Notes: generated from the sequence alone by a model not told the origin. Shown: positions 1 through 6,467, counted from the first letter of the stretch. The stretch is DNA of 10,899 nucleotides from an uncultured Muribaculaceae bacterium (GCA_910586175.1 CAJUIJ010000083.1:1-10899), one strand, 5' to 3'. Numbers and translations are program-made.

Positions 1-293
1 ATATAAACGTCTTCGGTGGGCTTCTGCATATGATATTGCTCACGGGCAATCTGCTCGAGTTCCTCGGTGCCTGTAAGCAAGCGTTCGCGCTGCTCACGAT
101 AATACCTGGCCGAGTCGCGGCAAACCTTAATCTGCTCATTGAGCGACTTAATCTGCTCCTGATACTCCATGTTGTGCTGCCATGACGCATCCTCATTCAG
201 AAACAAGAGCGTGATGACAAGCGCACCGATGGCGATGACCGCGATGTGAGAGCGGCGGCGCACGAAAAAGTTAAGCCTCTTTAATTTGCCCAT
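1..293 (-). CDS. FtsB/DivIC-like septum formation initiator (partial, C-terminus off window)
   Basis: I translated this from the minus strand, starting at the ATG at 293. It gives 97 complete codons with no stop before the window edge, so the C-terminus is missing. Residues 1-15 are basic (MGKLKRLNFFVRRRS), about 16-32 form one hydrophobic membrane segment (IAVIAIGALVITLLFLN), and about 38-85 are a charged, coiled-coil-like stretch rich in Gln and Glu. The visible end reads REQYHMQKPTEDVY, which resembles the conserved end of bacteroidete FtsB/DivIC proteins. Members of this family are small bitopic membrane proteins of the divisome that work with FtsL and FtsQ/DivIB to trigger septal cell wall synthesis; the coiled coil lies in the periplasm. 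A bacteroidete-type promoter lies just upstream. The family call rests on architecture and the end motif, because these proteins are weakly conserved. Confidence 0.8.
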   Translation of the reverse strand, partial: MGKLKRLNFFVRRRSHIAVIAIGALVITLLFLNEDASWQHNMEYQEQIKSLNEQIKVCRDSARYYREQRERLLTGTEELEQIAREQYHMQKPTEDVY

Positions 294-342
294 CCGGGAA
301 CGGATTAAAATTTTAAATTTTCAATTATATTGCTTCAACTTG

Positions 343-372
343 CAAAGTTAACAAAAAAAGGCGACACACAAA
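343..372 (-). promoter_or_regulatory. Candidate Bacteroidetes-type promoter for the ftsB-like gene
   Basis: On the minus strand TAACTTTG (350 down to 343) matches the -7 consensus TAnnTTTG. A TTTG (372 down to 369) lies 18 bp upstream, slightly under the usual 19-21 bp. Transcription would start roughly 40 nt before the ATG at 293. The -33 box falls in the loop of the terminator of the upstream sigma-factor gene. Confidence 0.5.
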
Positions 373-384
373 GAGTGTGACGCC
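353..384 (-). terminator. Intrinsic terminator of the ECF sigma factor gene
   Basis: Read on the minus strand, GGCGTCACAC and GTGTGTCGCC form a 10-bp stem with one mismatch around a 5-nt loop (384 to 360). Seven T residues follow directly (359 to 353). It lies 30 bp after the sigma-factor stop codon, as expected for a Rho-independent terminator. Confidence 0.8.
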
Positions 385-413
385 AAATATTTTGACTTGA
401 CTGAAAAAACCGA

Positions 414-920
414 TTATCGATAATCCTTAAGCATCTGCTGCAAGCGCTTGCGCGCGAAGAAAATGCGGCTCTTCACAGTGCCTAACGGGAGCCCCATCTT
501 ATCGGCAATCTCGCTATACTTATAGCCGGCGATATATAATGAGAACGGTTCCCTGTATTCGCTGGTGAAGCCATTGATTGCGATAGAAATCTCCTTGACG
601 GCATAAGAGTCTTCGGGAGTGGTCAGCCCTGACTCCTGCGAGAGATTGAGGTGGTAGAGATCCTCGGTGCTGTCGATTACAGTGGCCGAACGCACCTGAC
701 GGCGATAATTGTTGATGAAGATGTTACGCATTATCGTAAACACCCATCCCTTGAAATTGACATTGTCAATATACTTCTCCTCGTTGCTCAGCACCTTGAG
801 TGTAGTGTCCTGAACGAGATCGGCAGCCGCTTCGCGGTCGGAAGTTAGCTGGCAGGCAAAATTGAATAGGTTGCCCTGTAGACCAAGCAGTCTCTGTTTG
901 AATTGTTGTTTCTCAGCCAT
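414..920 (-). CDS. ECF-type RNA polymerase sigma factor (sigma-70 family)
   Basis: This 168-residue protein has the two-domain layout of extracytoplasmic-function sigma factors. Region 2 spans about residues 14-76: DREAAADLVQDTTLKVL corresponds to the core-binding and -10 recognition segment, and FKGWVFTIMRNIFINNYRR is the typical end of region 2. A linker follows at about 77-108. Region 4 spans about 112-165, with the helix-turn-helix YKYSEIADKMGLPLGTVKSR that binds the -35 element. The length is normal for the family. ECF factors redirect RNA polymerase to small regulons, usually for envelope stress or polysaccharide use. No anti-sigma factor or SusC/SusD pair is adjacent, so the signal cannot be read from context. 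The start was chosen because MAEKQQFKQRLLG runs straight into region 2. A terminator follows on the same strand. Confidence 0.93.
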   Translation of the reverse strand: MAEKQQFKQRLLGLQGNLFNFACQLTSDREAAADLVQDTTLKVLSNEEKYIDNVNFKGWVFTIMRNIFINNYRRQVRSATVIDSTEDLYHLNLSQESGLTTPEDSYAVKEISIAINGFTSEYREPFSLYIAGYKYSEIADKMGLPLGTVKSRIFFARKRLQQMLKDYR

Positions 921-1139
921 AGTCGTGGAATCTTAATGGGTTATACAATAGACTGACTCCGGCAGCTGCAACAGGATATTTCACCATGGTCCAGACTCCA
1001 AAAGTCTTTCTATGCTTATTTAACAACGCCAAGAGCAAAAATTCAACGACATCAACCGAAAATTAACTATTTTTGGCAAAAAGCCCATATAGCAAATAAA
1101 ATTAACAACATCAAGAGCCATAAGGTTAAAATTAACACT
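921..1139. other. Intergenic region between the sigma factor and hydrolase genes
   Basis: This 219-bp AT-rich stretch lies between two minus-strand genes. I saw no convincing open frame, no terminator with a T tract and no clean TAnnTTTG promoter. The nearest match on the minus strand is TAATTTTC at about 1065-1058, which lacks a suitably spaced -33 box. It probably contains the sigma-factor promoter, possibly of a non-housekeeping type. Confidence 0.4.
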
Positions 1140-1955
1140 TCAGGAGAATGACAAAGAAGAGCCGGGCGATGAAAGTTTATGACACATGCCACTTGCAGGA
1201 TTAGCATAAAGCTCCGTGCGCATGGCATCGGCTCGCCTCACTTCACGCTCACCGTCATCGCCAAGCGCGAAGTGCATGGCGAAAAAATGGCGCACTTCAA
1301 ACATTTGCAAAAAGCAACGGGCACCTTCGTAATAACCGGAACCTATGCGCGAGTCCACCGGAAAGAAACAATAGTCAATCGGCACGCCGGAATCTGCGTC
1401 ATCTGCCTTGAGCACAGCAGAAATAGGAGCAAGGCAATTCTGGAACGCATCCAAGCCGGCCTGCACTTCAGAGGCCGGCGATTCGTCACGCCATATCCAA
1501 GCATTGAGGTCGCCGGCATGAAAGATGCGCCGCCCGTCAATCTTGATGAGCCAAGAATTGCCGACATCGGTTGATGGGAAAGCCTTGACACAGGCCATGG
1601 AGTCAGAGTATGACGCACCCGGACGAAGCACCACCACCCTATCCGCCCCGACCTTCGGACCGGCATAGACCGAGGTCTGACTTACTATGTGACGCATCCG
1701 CTTCCACACATCCACACTCACGAAATAACGCACATCAAAACCGAGTGCAGCCCAAGAGAAAATATCAGGGTTATAATGATCCTTATGAAAATGACTCACA
1801 AAGACATAAAGAGGCTTATGCTTGCGCACAGAGTCAAGGAAGCTCGGCGACTTAGGAGCAGACCCGTCAACATCGCGCCAATAATCAAACACCAGAGTGG
1901 CCGAAGGAGTCTCCACCACAAAGCAATCATGCCATATATATGTTACCTTATCCAT
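1140..1955 (-). CDS. Metallo-beta-lactamase-fold hydrolase (UlaG/COG2220-like)
   Basis: This 271-residue cytoplasmic protein has no signal peptide. It carries the zinc-binding signature HFHKDH (His55, His57, Asp59, His60), a second ligand motif FHAGD (His146, Asp149) and a late histidine in AMHF (His228). This order is that of the metallo-beta-lactamase superfamily, and the early W-H-D-C-F/V-V-E-T opening resembles the UlaG-like COG2220 branch. These enzymes bind one or two metal ions and hydrolyse diverse substrates, including phosphodiester, lactone and nucleotide-type bonds; the substrate here cannot be told from sequence. It is transcribed away from the DUF4924-rfbD-prfC operon, with an inverted repeat in the shared intergenic region. 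The start at 1955 gives a normal beta-strand opening (MDKVTYIWHDCFVVE). It is not one of the true antibiotic beta-lactamases. Confidence 0.85.
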   Translation of the reverse strand: MDKVTYIWHDCFVVETPSATLVFDYWRDVDGSAPKSPSFLDSVRKHKPLYVFVSHFHKDHYNPDIFSWAALGFDVRYFVSVDVWKRMRHIVSQTSVYAGPKVGADRVVVLRPGASYSDSMACVKAFPSTDVGNSWLIKIDGRRIFHAGDLNAWIWRDESPASEVQAGLDAFQNCLAPISAVLKADDADSGVPIDYCFFPVDSRIGSGYYEGARCFLQMFEVRHFFAMHFALGDDGEREVRRADAMRTELYANPASGMCHKLSSPGSSLSFS

Positions 1956-1962
1956 AACAAGT

Positions 1963-2018
1963 CTTGAAGTATGTCAATAAGGATAACCAACAGTTGATAT
2001 AAAATGTTATACTTCAAG
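1963..2018. repeat. 10-bp inverted repeat in the divergent intergenic region
   Basis: CTTGAAGTAT at 1963-1972 is repeated exactly as its reverse complement ATACTTCAAG at 2009-2018, with 36 bp between. The right arm abuts the -33 box of the operon promoter, and the left arm lies just ahead of the hydrolase start. That placement suits an operator acting on both directions, but no regulator is identified. Confidence 0.5.
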
Positions 2019-2049
2019 TTGCGGAGCAACGCAATTTTTAGTAATTTTG
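2018..2049 (+). promoter_or_regulatory. Bacteroidetes-type promoter of the DUF4924-rfbD-prfC operon
   Basis: GTTG at 2018-2021, a 20-bp spacer and TAATTTTG at 2042-2049 match the -33/-7 consensus TTTG and TAnnTTTG. Transcription would start near 2053-2056, leaving a leader of about 15 nt before the ATG at 2070. This rules out the in-frame ATG at 2004, which lies upstream of the promoter. The small palindrome GTTGC-GGA-GCAAC (2018-2030) overlaps the -33 box. Confidence 0.72.
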
Positions 2050-2069
2050 CAACACAAAAACCGTATGTG

Positions 2070-2627
2070 ATGATAACAGCATCAGCAAAGAAAAGAGAAA
2101 ACATAGCGGAATACCTGCTATATATGTGGCAGATAGAAGACTTGATTAGAGCCTTCGGTCTTGACCTCGAGAAGATAGAGGCCAACATCATCGACAGATA
2201 CAGCGACCTTGATGACCGGCAGCGCAAGGAGATGACCGGATGGTATGAGTCGCTGATTGACATGATGCGCCGCGAGGGGAAGGAGAAAAGCGGACACCTA
2301 CAGCTCAACATCAATACACTCAACGACATAGAGCGTCTGCACCGTCAGCTTCTCAACGACCCTAAATTCGCAGCCTATGCCACACAATACTACAGCACCC
2401 TGCCGATAATAGTGGAACTGCGTGCCAAGGCCGGAGACAACAAGAAAGATGAGATCGAAACCTGCTTCGACGCACTCTACGGCATACTGATGCTGAGACT
2501 TCAGAAAAAGGAGGTTTCACCCGAGACATTGGCCGCAGCGCAGCAAATCTCCAAATTCCTTGCAGTGCTGTCCAACTTCTATAAACAGGATTACAACAAC
2601 GAACTGAAATTCAGCGAGGACGATTGA
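2070..2627 (+). CDS. DUF4924-like protein of unknown function
   Basis: This 185-residue protein resembles the bacteroidete DUF4924 family, which typically opens with a basic start followed by ENIAEYLLYMWQ-ED-IRA; here the text is KRENIAEYLLYMWQIEDLIRA. It is predicted soluble and mostly helical, with many charged residues, no signal peptide and no membrane segment. A conserved-looking stretch RQLLNDPKFAAYATQYY sits in the middle, and the end is acidic (LKFSEDD). The start at 2070 was chosen over the in-frame ATG at 2004 because the promoter lies between them and family members begin at this point. It is the first gene of an operon, and its stop (TGA, 2625-2627) is 2 bp before the rfbD start, so the two are probably translationally coupled. 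No function is known to me. Confidence 0.8.
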   Translation: MITASAKKRENIAEYLLYMWQIEDLIRAFGLDLEKIEANIIDRYSDLDDRQRKEMTGWYESLIDMMRREGKEKSGHLQLNINTLNDIERLHRQLLNDPKFAAYATQYYSTLPIIVELRAKAGDNKKDEIETCFDALYGILMLRLQKKEVSPETLAAAQQISKFLAVLSNFYKQDYNNELKFSEDD

Positions 2628-2629
2628 CA

Positions 2630-3493
2630 ATGAAGAAGATATTGGTGACAGGCTGCAACGGGCAGTTAGGTCTCAGCCTACGTCGCGAATTTGAGAAAGA
2701 GTGCGACATAGAGGCTGTATATACTGACTACGACACACTCGACATCACAGACGAACGCAGCGTAAGCAGGATGCTCGAGGATGGTAAATTTGACGTGGTG
2801 GTCAACTGTGCGGCCTATACGGCAGTAGACAATGCCGAGAGCGACTCAGTGAAGGCGGCCCTGCTCAACACGGGAGCAGTGGGCATATTGGGAAAGGCGG
2901 CCGTGAAGAACGGCGCAAAGGTGATACACATATCTACCGACTACGTTTTCTCAGGCCAGAACTTCCGCCCGTATGAAGAGAACGACGAGCCATATCCGCA
3001 AGGCATGTACGGACGCACCAAGCTCGAGGGGGAGGCTCTGCTCACATCATTCTGCCAGAACTCCATCATCATACGCACGGCATGGCTATATTCAGAATAT
3101 GGCAAGAACTTCGTCAAGACCATGCTCGCATTAGCAGAGAGCAAGCCTGAAATCAACGTGGTGGCCGACCAGATAGGCACCCCCACCTATGCAGGCGACC
3201 TGGCCTCGGCAATACTTGCCGTCATAAAGAGCGAGAGCTGGAAACCCGGCATCTATCACTACACTGACGAAGGTGTGGCCTCATGGTATGATTTCACCAA
3301 GGCCATAATGGAGATGACCGGAAAGCAGATGAAAGTCAACCCGATACCCACCTCTGCCTACCCCACCCCGGCCAAGCGTCCACTATATTCGGTGCTGAGC
3401 AAACAAAAAATCAAGAACACATTCGGACTGACAATTCCGTACTGGCGAGACTCTTTGCGGAAATGTCTCAACAACATGGATACAAACCAATGA
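2630..3493 (+). CDS. rfbD: dTDP-4-dehydrorhamnose reductase (RmlD)
   Basis: This 287-residue enzyme is of the extended short-chain dehydrogenase/reductase type. The nucleotide-binding loop is GCNGQLG (residues 8-14), followed by D-I-T-D at about 38-41 and NCAAYTAVDNAE at 59-70. The catalytic part includes STDYVFSG (102-109) and the Y-x-x-x-K pair Tyr127/Lys131 in YGRTK, then RTAWLYSEYGKNFV and ADQIGTPTYAGDLA, both typical of RmlD. It catalyses the last step of dTDP-L-rhamnose synthesis, reducing dTDP-4-dehydro-L-rhamnose with NADPH in the cytoplasm, for surface polysaccharide. The other rml genes are not in this window. I chose ATG at 2630; an in-frame TTG at 2624 would overlap the upstream gene by four bases. 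The end overlaps prfC, so the genes are co-transcribed. Confidence 0.94.
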   Translation: MKKILVTGCNGQLGLSLRREFEKECDIEAVYTDYDTLDITDERSVSRMLEDGKFDVVVNCAAYTAVDNAESDSVKAALLNTGAVGILGKAAVKNGAKVIHISTDYVFSGQNFRPYEENDEPYPQGMYGRTKLEGEALLTSFCQNSIIIRTAWLYSEYGKNFVKTMLALAESKPEINVVADQIGTPTYAGDLASAILAVIKSESWKPGIYHYTDEGVASWYDFTKAIMEMTGKQMKVNPIPTSAYPTPAKRPLYSVLSKQKIKNTFGLTIPYWRDSLRKCLNNMDTNQ

Positions 3494-5058
3494 CAGAGAT
3501 AGAACGCAGGCGAACATTCGCCATCATATCGCACCCGGATGCGGGAAAGACAACACTGACCGAGAAACTGTTGCTCTTCGGTGGCGCTATACATGTGGCA
3601 GGAGCCGTGAAGAGCAACAAGATCAAGAAGACAGCTACATCCGACTGGATGGAGATAGAGAAGCAGCGCGGCATATCGGTTGCCACATCAGTGATGGGCT
3701 TCAACTATGGCGACTACAAGATAAACATCCTCGACACGCCGGGTCACCAAGACTTTGCAGAGGATACATTCCGCACACTGACAGCTGTAGACTCCGTGAT
3801 AATCGTGGTTGATGCCGCCAAGGGTGTGGAGACACAGACCAGGAGGCTCATGGAGGTGTGCCGTATGCGCCGCACACCGGTTATAATCTTCGTAAACAAG
3901 CTCGACCGTGAGGGACGCGACCCCTTCGACATTCTCGATGAGCTGGAGAAAGAGCTGAAAATTGGAGTGCGCCCCCTCACCTGGCCAATCAATATGGGCG
4001 AACGTTTCAAGGGAGTATACAATATATATGAGCACGGCATAGATCTGTTCCAGCCTTCCAAGCAGACAGTGAGCGAGCGTGTGGAGATAGACGACGTGAA
4101 CTCACCCATGATCGACGAACTCGTAGGGGCCGACAATGCCACCAAGCTGCGGGAAGACCTCGAACTTATAGAAGGAGTCTATCCCGACTTCGACAAGGAG
4201 GCATACTTGCGCGGCGAGATGGCACCTGTATTCTTTGGCTCGGCACTCAATACGTTTGGTGTAAAAGAGCTGCTCGACACGTTCGTGCAGATAGCCCCGT
4301 CACCCAAGCCCATCATGGCAGTGGAACGCGAGGTCAAGCCTGAGGAGGAACAGTTTACCGGCTTCGTATTCAAGATACACGCCAACATGGACCCCAACCA
4401 CCGCAGTTGCATCGCATTCGTGAAAATATGTTCCGGCAAGTTCGAACGCAACGTATATTACAAGCATGTGCGCCACGGCAAGCAAATGCGCTTCGCTGCG
4501 CCTACCGCATTTATGGCACAGAAGAAGAGTATCGTGGACGAAGCATATCCGGGCGACATAGTAGGTATACCCGACACAGGCAACTTCAAGATTGGCGACA
4601 CCCTGACCGGAGGGGAAGACTTACACTTCAAGGGACTGCCAAGCTTCTCGCCCGAAATGTTCAAATATATCGAGAATGCCGACCCCATGAAGTCGAAGCA
4701 GCTCGACAAGGGCATAAACCAGCTCATGGACGAAGGTGTGGCACAGATGTTCACCAACCAGTTCAACGGCCGCAAAATCATCGGCACAGTGGGACAGCTT
4801 CAATTTGAAGTGATACAATACCGTCTTCTGCACGAATATGGTGCACAATGTCGATGGGAGCCTATAAGCCTCTACAAAGCATGCTGGATAGAGAGCGATG
4901 ACGAAGAGGCATTGGCAGCCTTCAAGAAGCGCAAGCATCAGTTCATGGCAACCGACAAAGAGGGCCGCGATGTATTCTTGGCCGACTCCAACTACGTACT
5001 ACAGATGGCGCAAAGCGACTTCCCAAAGATCAAGTTCCACTTCAACAGCGAGTTCTAA
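3490..5058 (+). CDS. prfC: Peptide chain release factor 3 (RF3)
   Basis: From ATG 3490 this is a 522-residue translational GTPase; the E. coli protein is about 529. GTPase motifs are G1 SHPDAGKT (14-21), the switch-I region ending EKQRGIS, G3 DTPGHQDF (82-89), G4 NKLD (136-139) and G5 near GSAL. Later EF-Tu-like domain II and a domain III (EEAYPGDI-like text reads DEAYPGDIVGI; VGQLQFEV) match RF3 rather than EF-G, which would carry two further domains. RF3 uses GTP to release RF1 or RF2 from the ribosome after peptide release. The start at 3490 gives MTEIERRRTFAIISHPD with a 4-bp ATGA overlap with rfbD; an in-frame ATG at 3463 would add nine residues and overlap rfbD by 31 bp. I see no terminator directly after it. 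Confidence 0.96.
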   Translation: MTEIERRRTFAIISHPDAGKTTLTEKLLLFGGAIHVAGAVKSNKIKKTATSDWMEIEKQRGISVATSVMGFNYGDYKINILDTPGHQDFAEDTFRTLTAVDSVIIVVDAAKGVETQTRRLMEVCRMRRTPVIIFVNKLDREGRDPFDILDELEKELKIGVRPLTWPINMGERFKGVYNIYEHGIDLFQPSKQTVSERVEIDDVNSPMIDELVGADNATKLREDLELIEGVYPDFDKEAYLRGEMAPVFFGSALNTFGVKELLDTFVQIAPSPKPIMAVEREVKPEEEQFTGFVFKIHANMDPNHRSCIAFVKICSGKFERNVYYKHVRHGKQMRFAAPTAFMAQKKSIVDEAYPGDIVGIPDTGNFKIGDTLTGGEDLHFKGLPSFSPEMFKYIENADPMKSKQLDKGINQLMDEGVAQMFTNQFNGRKIIGTVGQLQFEVIQYRLLHEYGAQCRWEPISLYKACWIESDDEEALAAFKKRKHQFMATDKEGRDVFLADSNYVLQMAQSDFPKIKFHFNSEF

Positions 5059-5132
5059 ACTGATACACAACAGTTTGAAGCAATAAAAGCAAAAAGGGTG
5101 TAGATAACTTTTGCAGAAAAAACGCGCAGAGA

Positions 5133-5164
5133 TTTGGAAAATAAAACCGAAGCCATTATATTTG
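5133..5164 (+). promoter_or_regulatory. Near-consensus Bacteroidetes promoter of the structured RNA gene
   Basis: TTTG at 5133-5136, exactly 20 bp, then TATATTTG at 5157-5164 match both boxes of the Bacteroidetes housekeeping promoter without mismatch. It is the best promoter in the window. It lies 75 bp after prfC and is followed not by a gene but by a run of hairpins. Transcription should start near 5168-5171. Confidence 0.85.
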
Positions 5165-5167
5165 CGT

Positions 5168-5453
5168 TGTAAAGACAGACAAGCGAGTCTGCCGCTCCCC
5201 TCGGGAGAAAAGATGAGAAAGAGAAAATCCCACATCAAAGCAAATTGGGAAACTCATCAAATTTTAAAGAAATGCCGAGACAAGCTTACCATTCGATGGC
5301 GGGCCCCGCGTCGCAAGACGTTGACCCTCGGGTCACAAGGCGGATTACAAAGATAGGTAGGCCCTCAAATCCTGTCGTTCGGAGTTTCGTCACATTCCTT
5401 TGATGTGGACCTTATAGAGGCGGACTGGTAATACAGTTCGCCTCTATTCTTTT
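5168..5453 (+). ncRNA. Candidate free-standing structured small RNA, about 285 nt, family not identified
   Basis: A near-perfect promoter and a strong terminator bracket this segment, and no convincing protein frame fits between them. Hairpins visible in order are: CAGAC/GTCTG (5176-5191); CTCCC/GGGAG (5195-5207); a nested pair GATGAG/CTCATC (5212-5258) around TCCCA/TGGGA (5228-5250); a possible longer pairing GGGCC 5301-5305 with GGCCC 5360-5364 enclosing CGTC-GCAA-GACG (5309-5320, a GNRA tetraloop) and TGACC/GGTCA (5322-5335); CACAT/ATGTG (5391-5407); and the terminator stem. I found none of the key sequences of RNase P RNA (GAGGAAAGTCC), the SRP RNA tip (GGAAGCAGC-like) or tmRNA. There is also no long end-to-end rod as in 6S RNA. 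The named Rfam motif Bacteroidales-1 is one candidate I cannot check. A regulatory or housekeeping RNA is inferred; the targets are unknown. Confidence 0.7.
5414..5453 (+). terminator. Intrinsic terminator of the structured RNA
   Basis: TAGAGGCGGACTG (5415-5427) pairs fully with CAGTTCGCCTCTA (5434-5446), with one G-U wobble, giving a 13-bp stem and a 6-nt loop. TTCTTTT follows at 5447-5453. It would also stop read-through from prfC, which has no visible terminator of its own. Confidence 0.88.
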
Positions 5454-5486
5454 CATAATCGTTTATAATACATTAAGATACAACTC

Positions 5487-5551
5487 TTATCAACAAGTAA
5501 TCAACAGTTGTAGACAACTACTGTTAATAACTCAACAACAACTGTTGATAA
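5487..5551. repeat. Cluster of four DnaA-box-like 9-mers in an AT-rich spacer
   Basis: TTATCAACA (5487-5495) and TAATCAACA (5498-5506) face one way; TGTTAATAA (5522-5530) and TGTTGATAA (5543-5551) face the other. Relative to the DnaA box TTATCCACA the outer two have one mismatch and the inner two have two. Starts are 11, 24 and 21 bp apart. The two right-hand boxes lie in a 17-bp direct repeat (5515-5531 and 5536-5552, 15 of 17 identical). The segment precedes the nitroreductase gene. It may bind DnaA or another regulator; the sequence alone does not decide. Confidence 0.4.
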
Positions 5552-5604
5552 CCGCAAACACCACAATCACTACAATCACTAATACCAAATAGATAGACAA
5601 TAAA

Positions 5605-6357
5605 ATGAAAGATGTAAGAGAGACATTGCTTGAGCGCACCAGTGTGCGCCGCTATGAGCGCGAGATCATCCCACAGGAGACCATGGACCTCATCTACGAG
5701 GCCGTGCGAAACACTCCGACCTCATATAACGGTCAGCAGTTCAGCGTAATCGACATAGACGACCAAGCACTTAAAGAGGAACTGTATGCACTCACCAACC
5801 AGAAGCAGCTCAAGACCTGCAACCGTTTGCTTATCTTTTGCTCCGACTATAACAAGATAGCACGCTTGGCCGAGAAGAAAGGGTTGGTGGTACCGCCCTT
5901 CACCGACACGATGGATGGCGTGACAATCGGCATCATCGACGCCTCATTGGCAATGATGAGCGCAGTTGTTGCAGCCCAGGCATCCGGACTCGGTTCGAAC
6001 TGCGTGGGCTATCTCCGCACCGTTGACCCGAAGCGTGTGGCGGAATTGCTTAAACTCCCCAAGGGAGTGTTCGTGGTGTGCGGTCTTGCATTAGGCATAC
6101 CCCGCGAGCATCCCGACCTGAAGCCCAAGCAGCCCAAGGAGCTGGTGTTCTTCCGCAACGAATACCGACAGGACACCGATAAGATGGTTGAAGAACTCGA
6201 GGCATACGACAACACAGTGAGTCAGTACAACAGGACGCGCGCCGGTGGCACAAGCGACAATGACTGGGTGGCACACATACTGAACTACTACGACCACGCC
6301 ATGGCATACCGCATAAAAGACTATCTTCGCGACCAAGGCTACGACATACAGCGATAG
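5605..6357 (+). CDS. NfsA/Frp-like FMN-dependent nitroreductase family oxidoreductase
   Basis: This 250-residue cytoplasmic flavoprotein belongs to the nitroreductase superfamily. The FMN phosphate-binding opening is RTSVRRYERE (residues about 11-20), followed by NTPTSYNGQQFSV (35-47), which contacts flavin. GLGSNCVGYLR and FVVCGLALGIPREHPDLKPKQP, with the closing KPKQP motif, are typical of the larger NADPH-using NfsA-type members. The C-terminal section (about 185-250) holds a helical tail with RTRAGGTSDNDWVAH. Such enzymes reduce quinones, flavins or nitro compounds with NAD(P)H as homodimers; the natural substrate cannot be named. The start ATG at 5605 directly precedes the FMN motif. It appears to be a single-gene unit between the RNA gene and the thrS promoter, with no obvious TAnnTTTG promoter. 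Confidence 0.9.
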   Translation: MKDVRETLLERTSVRRYEREIIPQETMDLIYEAVRNTPTSYNGQQFSVIDIDDQALKEELYALTNQKQLKTCNRLLIFCSDYNKIARLAEKKGLVVPPFTDTMDGVTIGIIDASLAMMSAVVAAQASGLGSNCVGYLRTVDPKRVAELLKLPKGVFVVCGLALGIPREHPDLKPKQPKELVFFRNEYRQDTDKMVEELEAYDNTVSQYNRTRAGGTSDNDWVAHILNYYDHAMAYRIKDYLRDQGYDIQR

Positions 6358-6388
6358 TTGGAATATTGAGGCAGTTAGAGACCTGGTA

Positions 6389-6420
6389 GTTGGATAATTG
6401 AAAAAAAAATTGTAAATTTG
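6389..6420 (+). promoter_or_regulatory. Bacteroidetes-type promoter of the thrS-infC-rpmI-rplT operon
   Basis: GTTG at 6389-6392, a 20-bp spacer and TAAATTTG at 6413-6420 fit the -33/-7 consensus, with the same GTTG variant as the promoter at 2018. Transcription should begin near 6424-6428, giving a leader of about 80 nt before thrS. Confidence 0.75.
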
Positions 6421-6429
6421 CGCGAATTA

Positions 6430-6467
6430 GTTGCACATGCGCATGCCTTTGGCATAGCGTGTGCAAC
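6430..6467 (+). promoter_or_regulatory. Very stable hairpin in the thrS operon leader
   Basis: GTTGCACATGC pairs with GCGTGTGCAAC over 11 bp (one G-U), then a small internal loop, then ATGCC pairs with GGCAT around a TTT loop. No T tract follows, so it is not a terminator. It sits at or within a few bases of the mRNA 5' end, 39 nt before the thrS start. It may stabilise the transcript or serve as a translational operator, as the leader of E. coli thrS does, although I see no tRNA-Thr mimicry. Confidence 0.6.

Noticed and set aside
1179..1574. A 131-codon plus-strand open frame opposite the hydrolase gene
   Set aside because: It is antisense to a gene with intact metal-binding motifs, and its translation shows no family features.
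2004..2069. An upstream in-frame ATG that would add 22 residues to the DUF4924-like protein
   Set aside because: The promoter boxes (2018-2049) lie downstream of it, and the family-like start is at 2070.
5111..5356. An 81-codon basic open frame, with an internal 47-codon version from 5213, within the structured RNA region
   Set aside because: The long version starts upstream of the promoter. The short one runs through the hairpins and has no recognisable domain. A dual-function RNA is not excluded, but nothing supports it.
5168..5453. The structured RNA considered as 6S, RNase P, SRP or tmRNA
   Set aside because: The conserved sequences of RNase P, SRP and tmRNA are not present, and the ends do not pair into the long rod of 6S RNA. 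A divergent form cannot be fully excluded without a covariance search.
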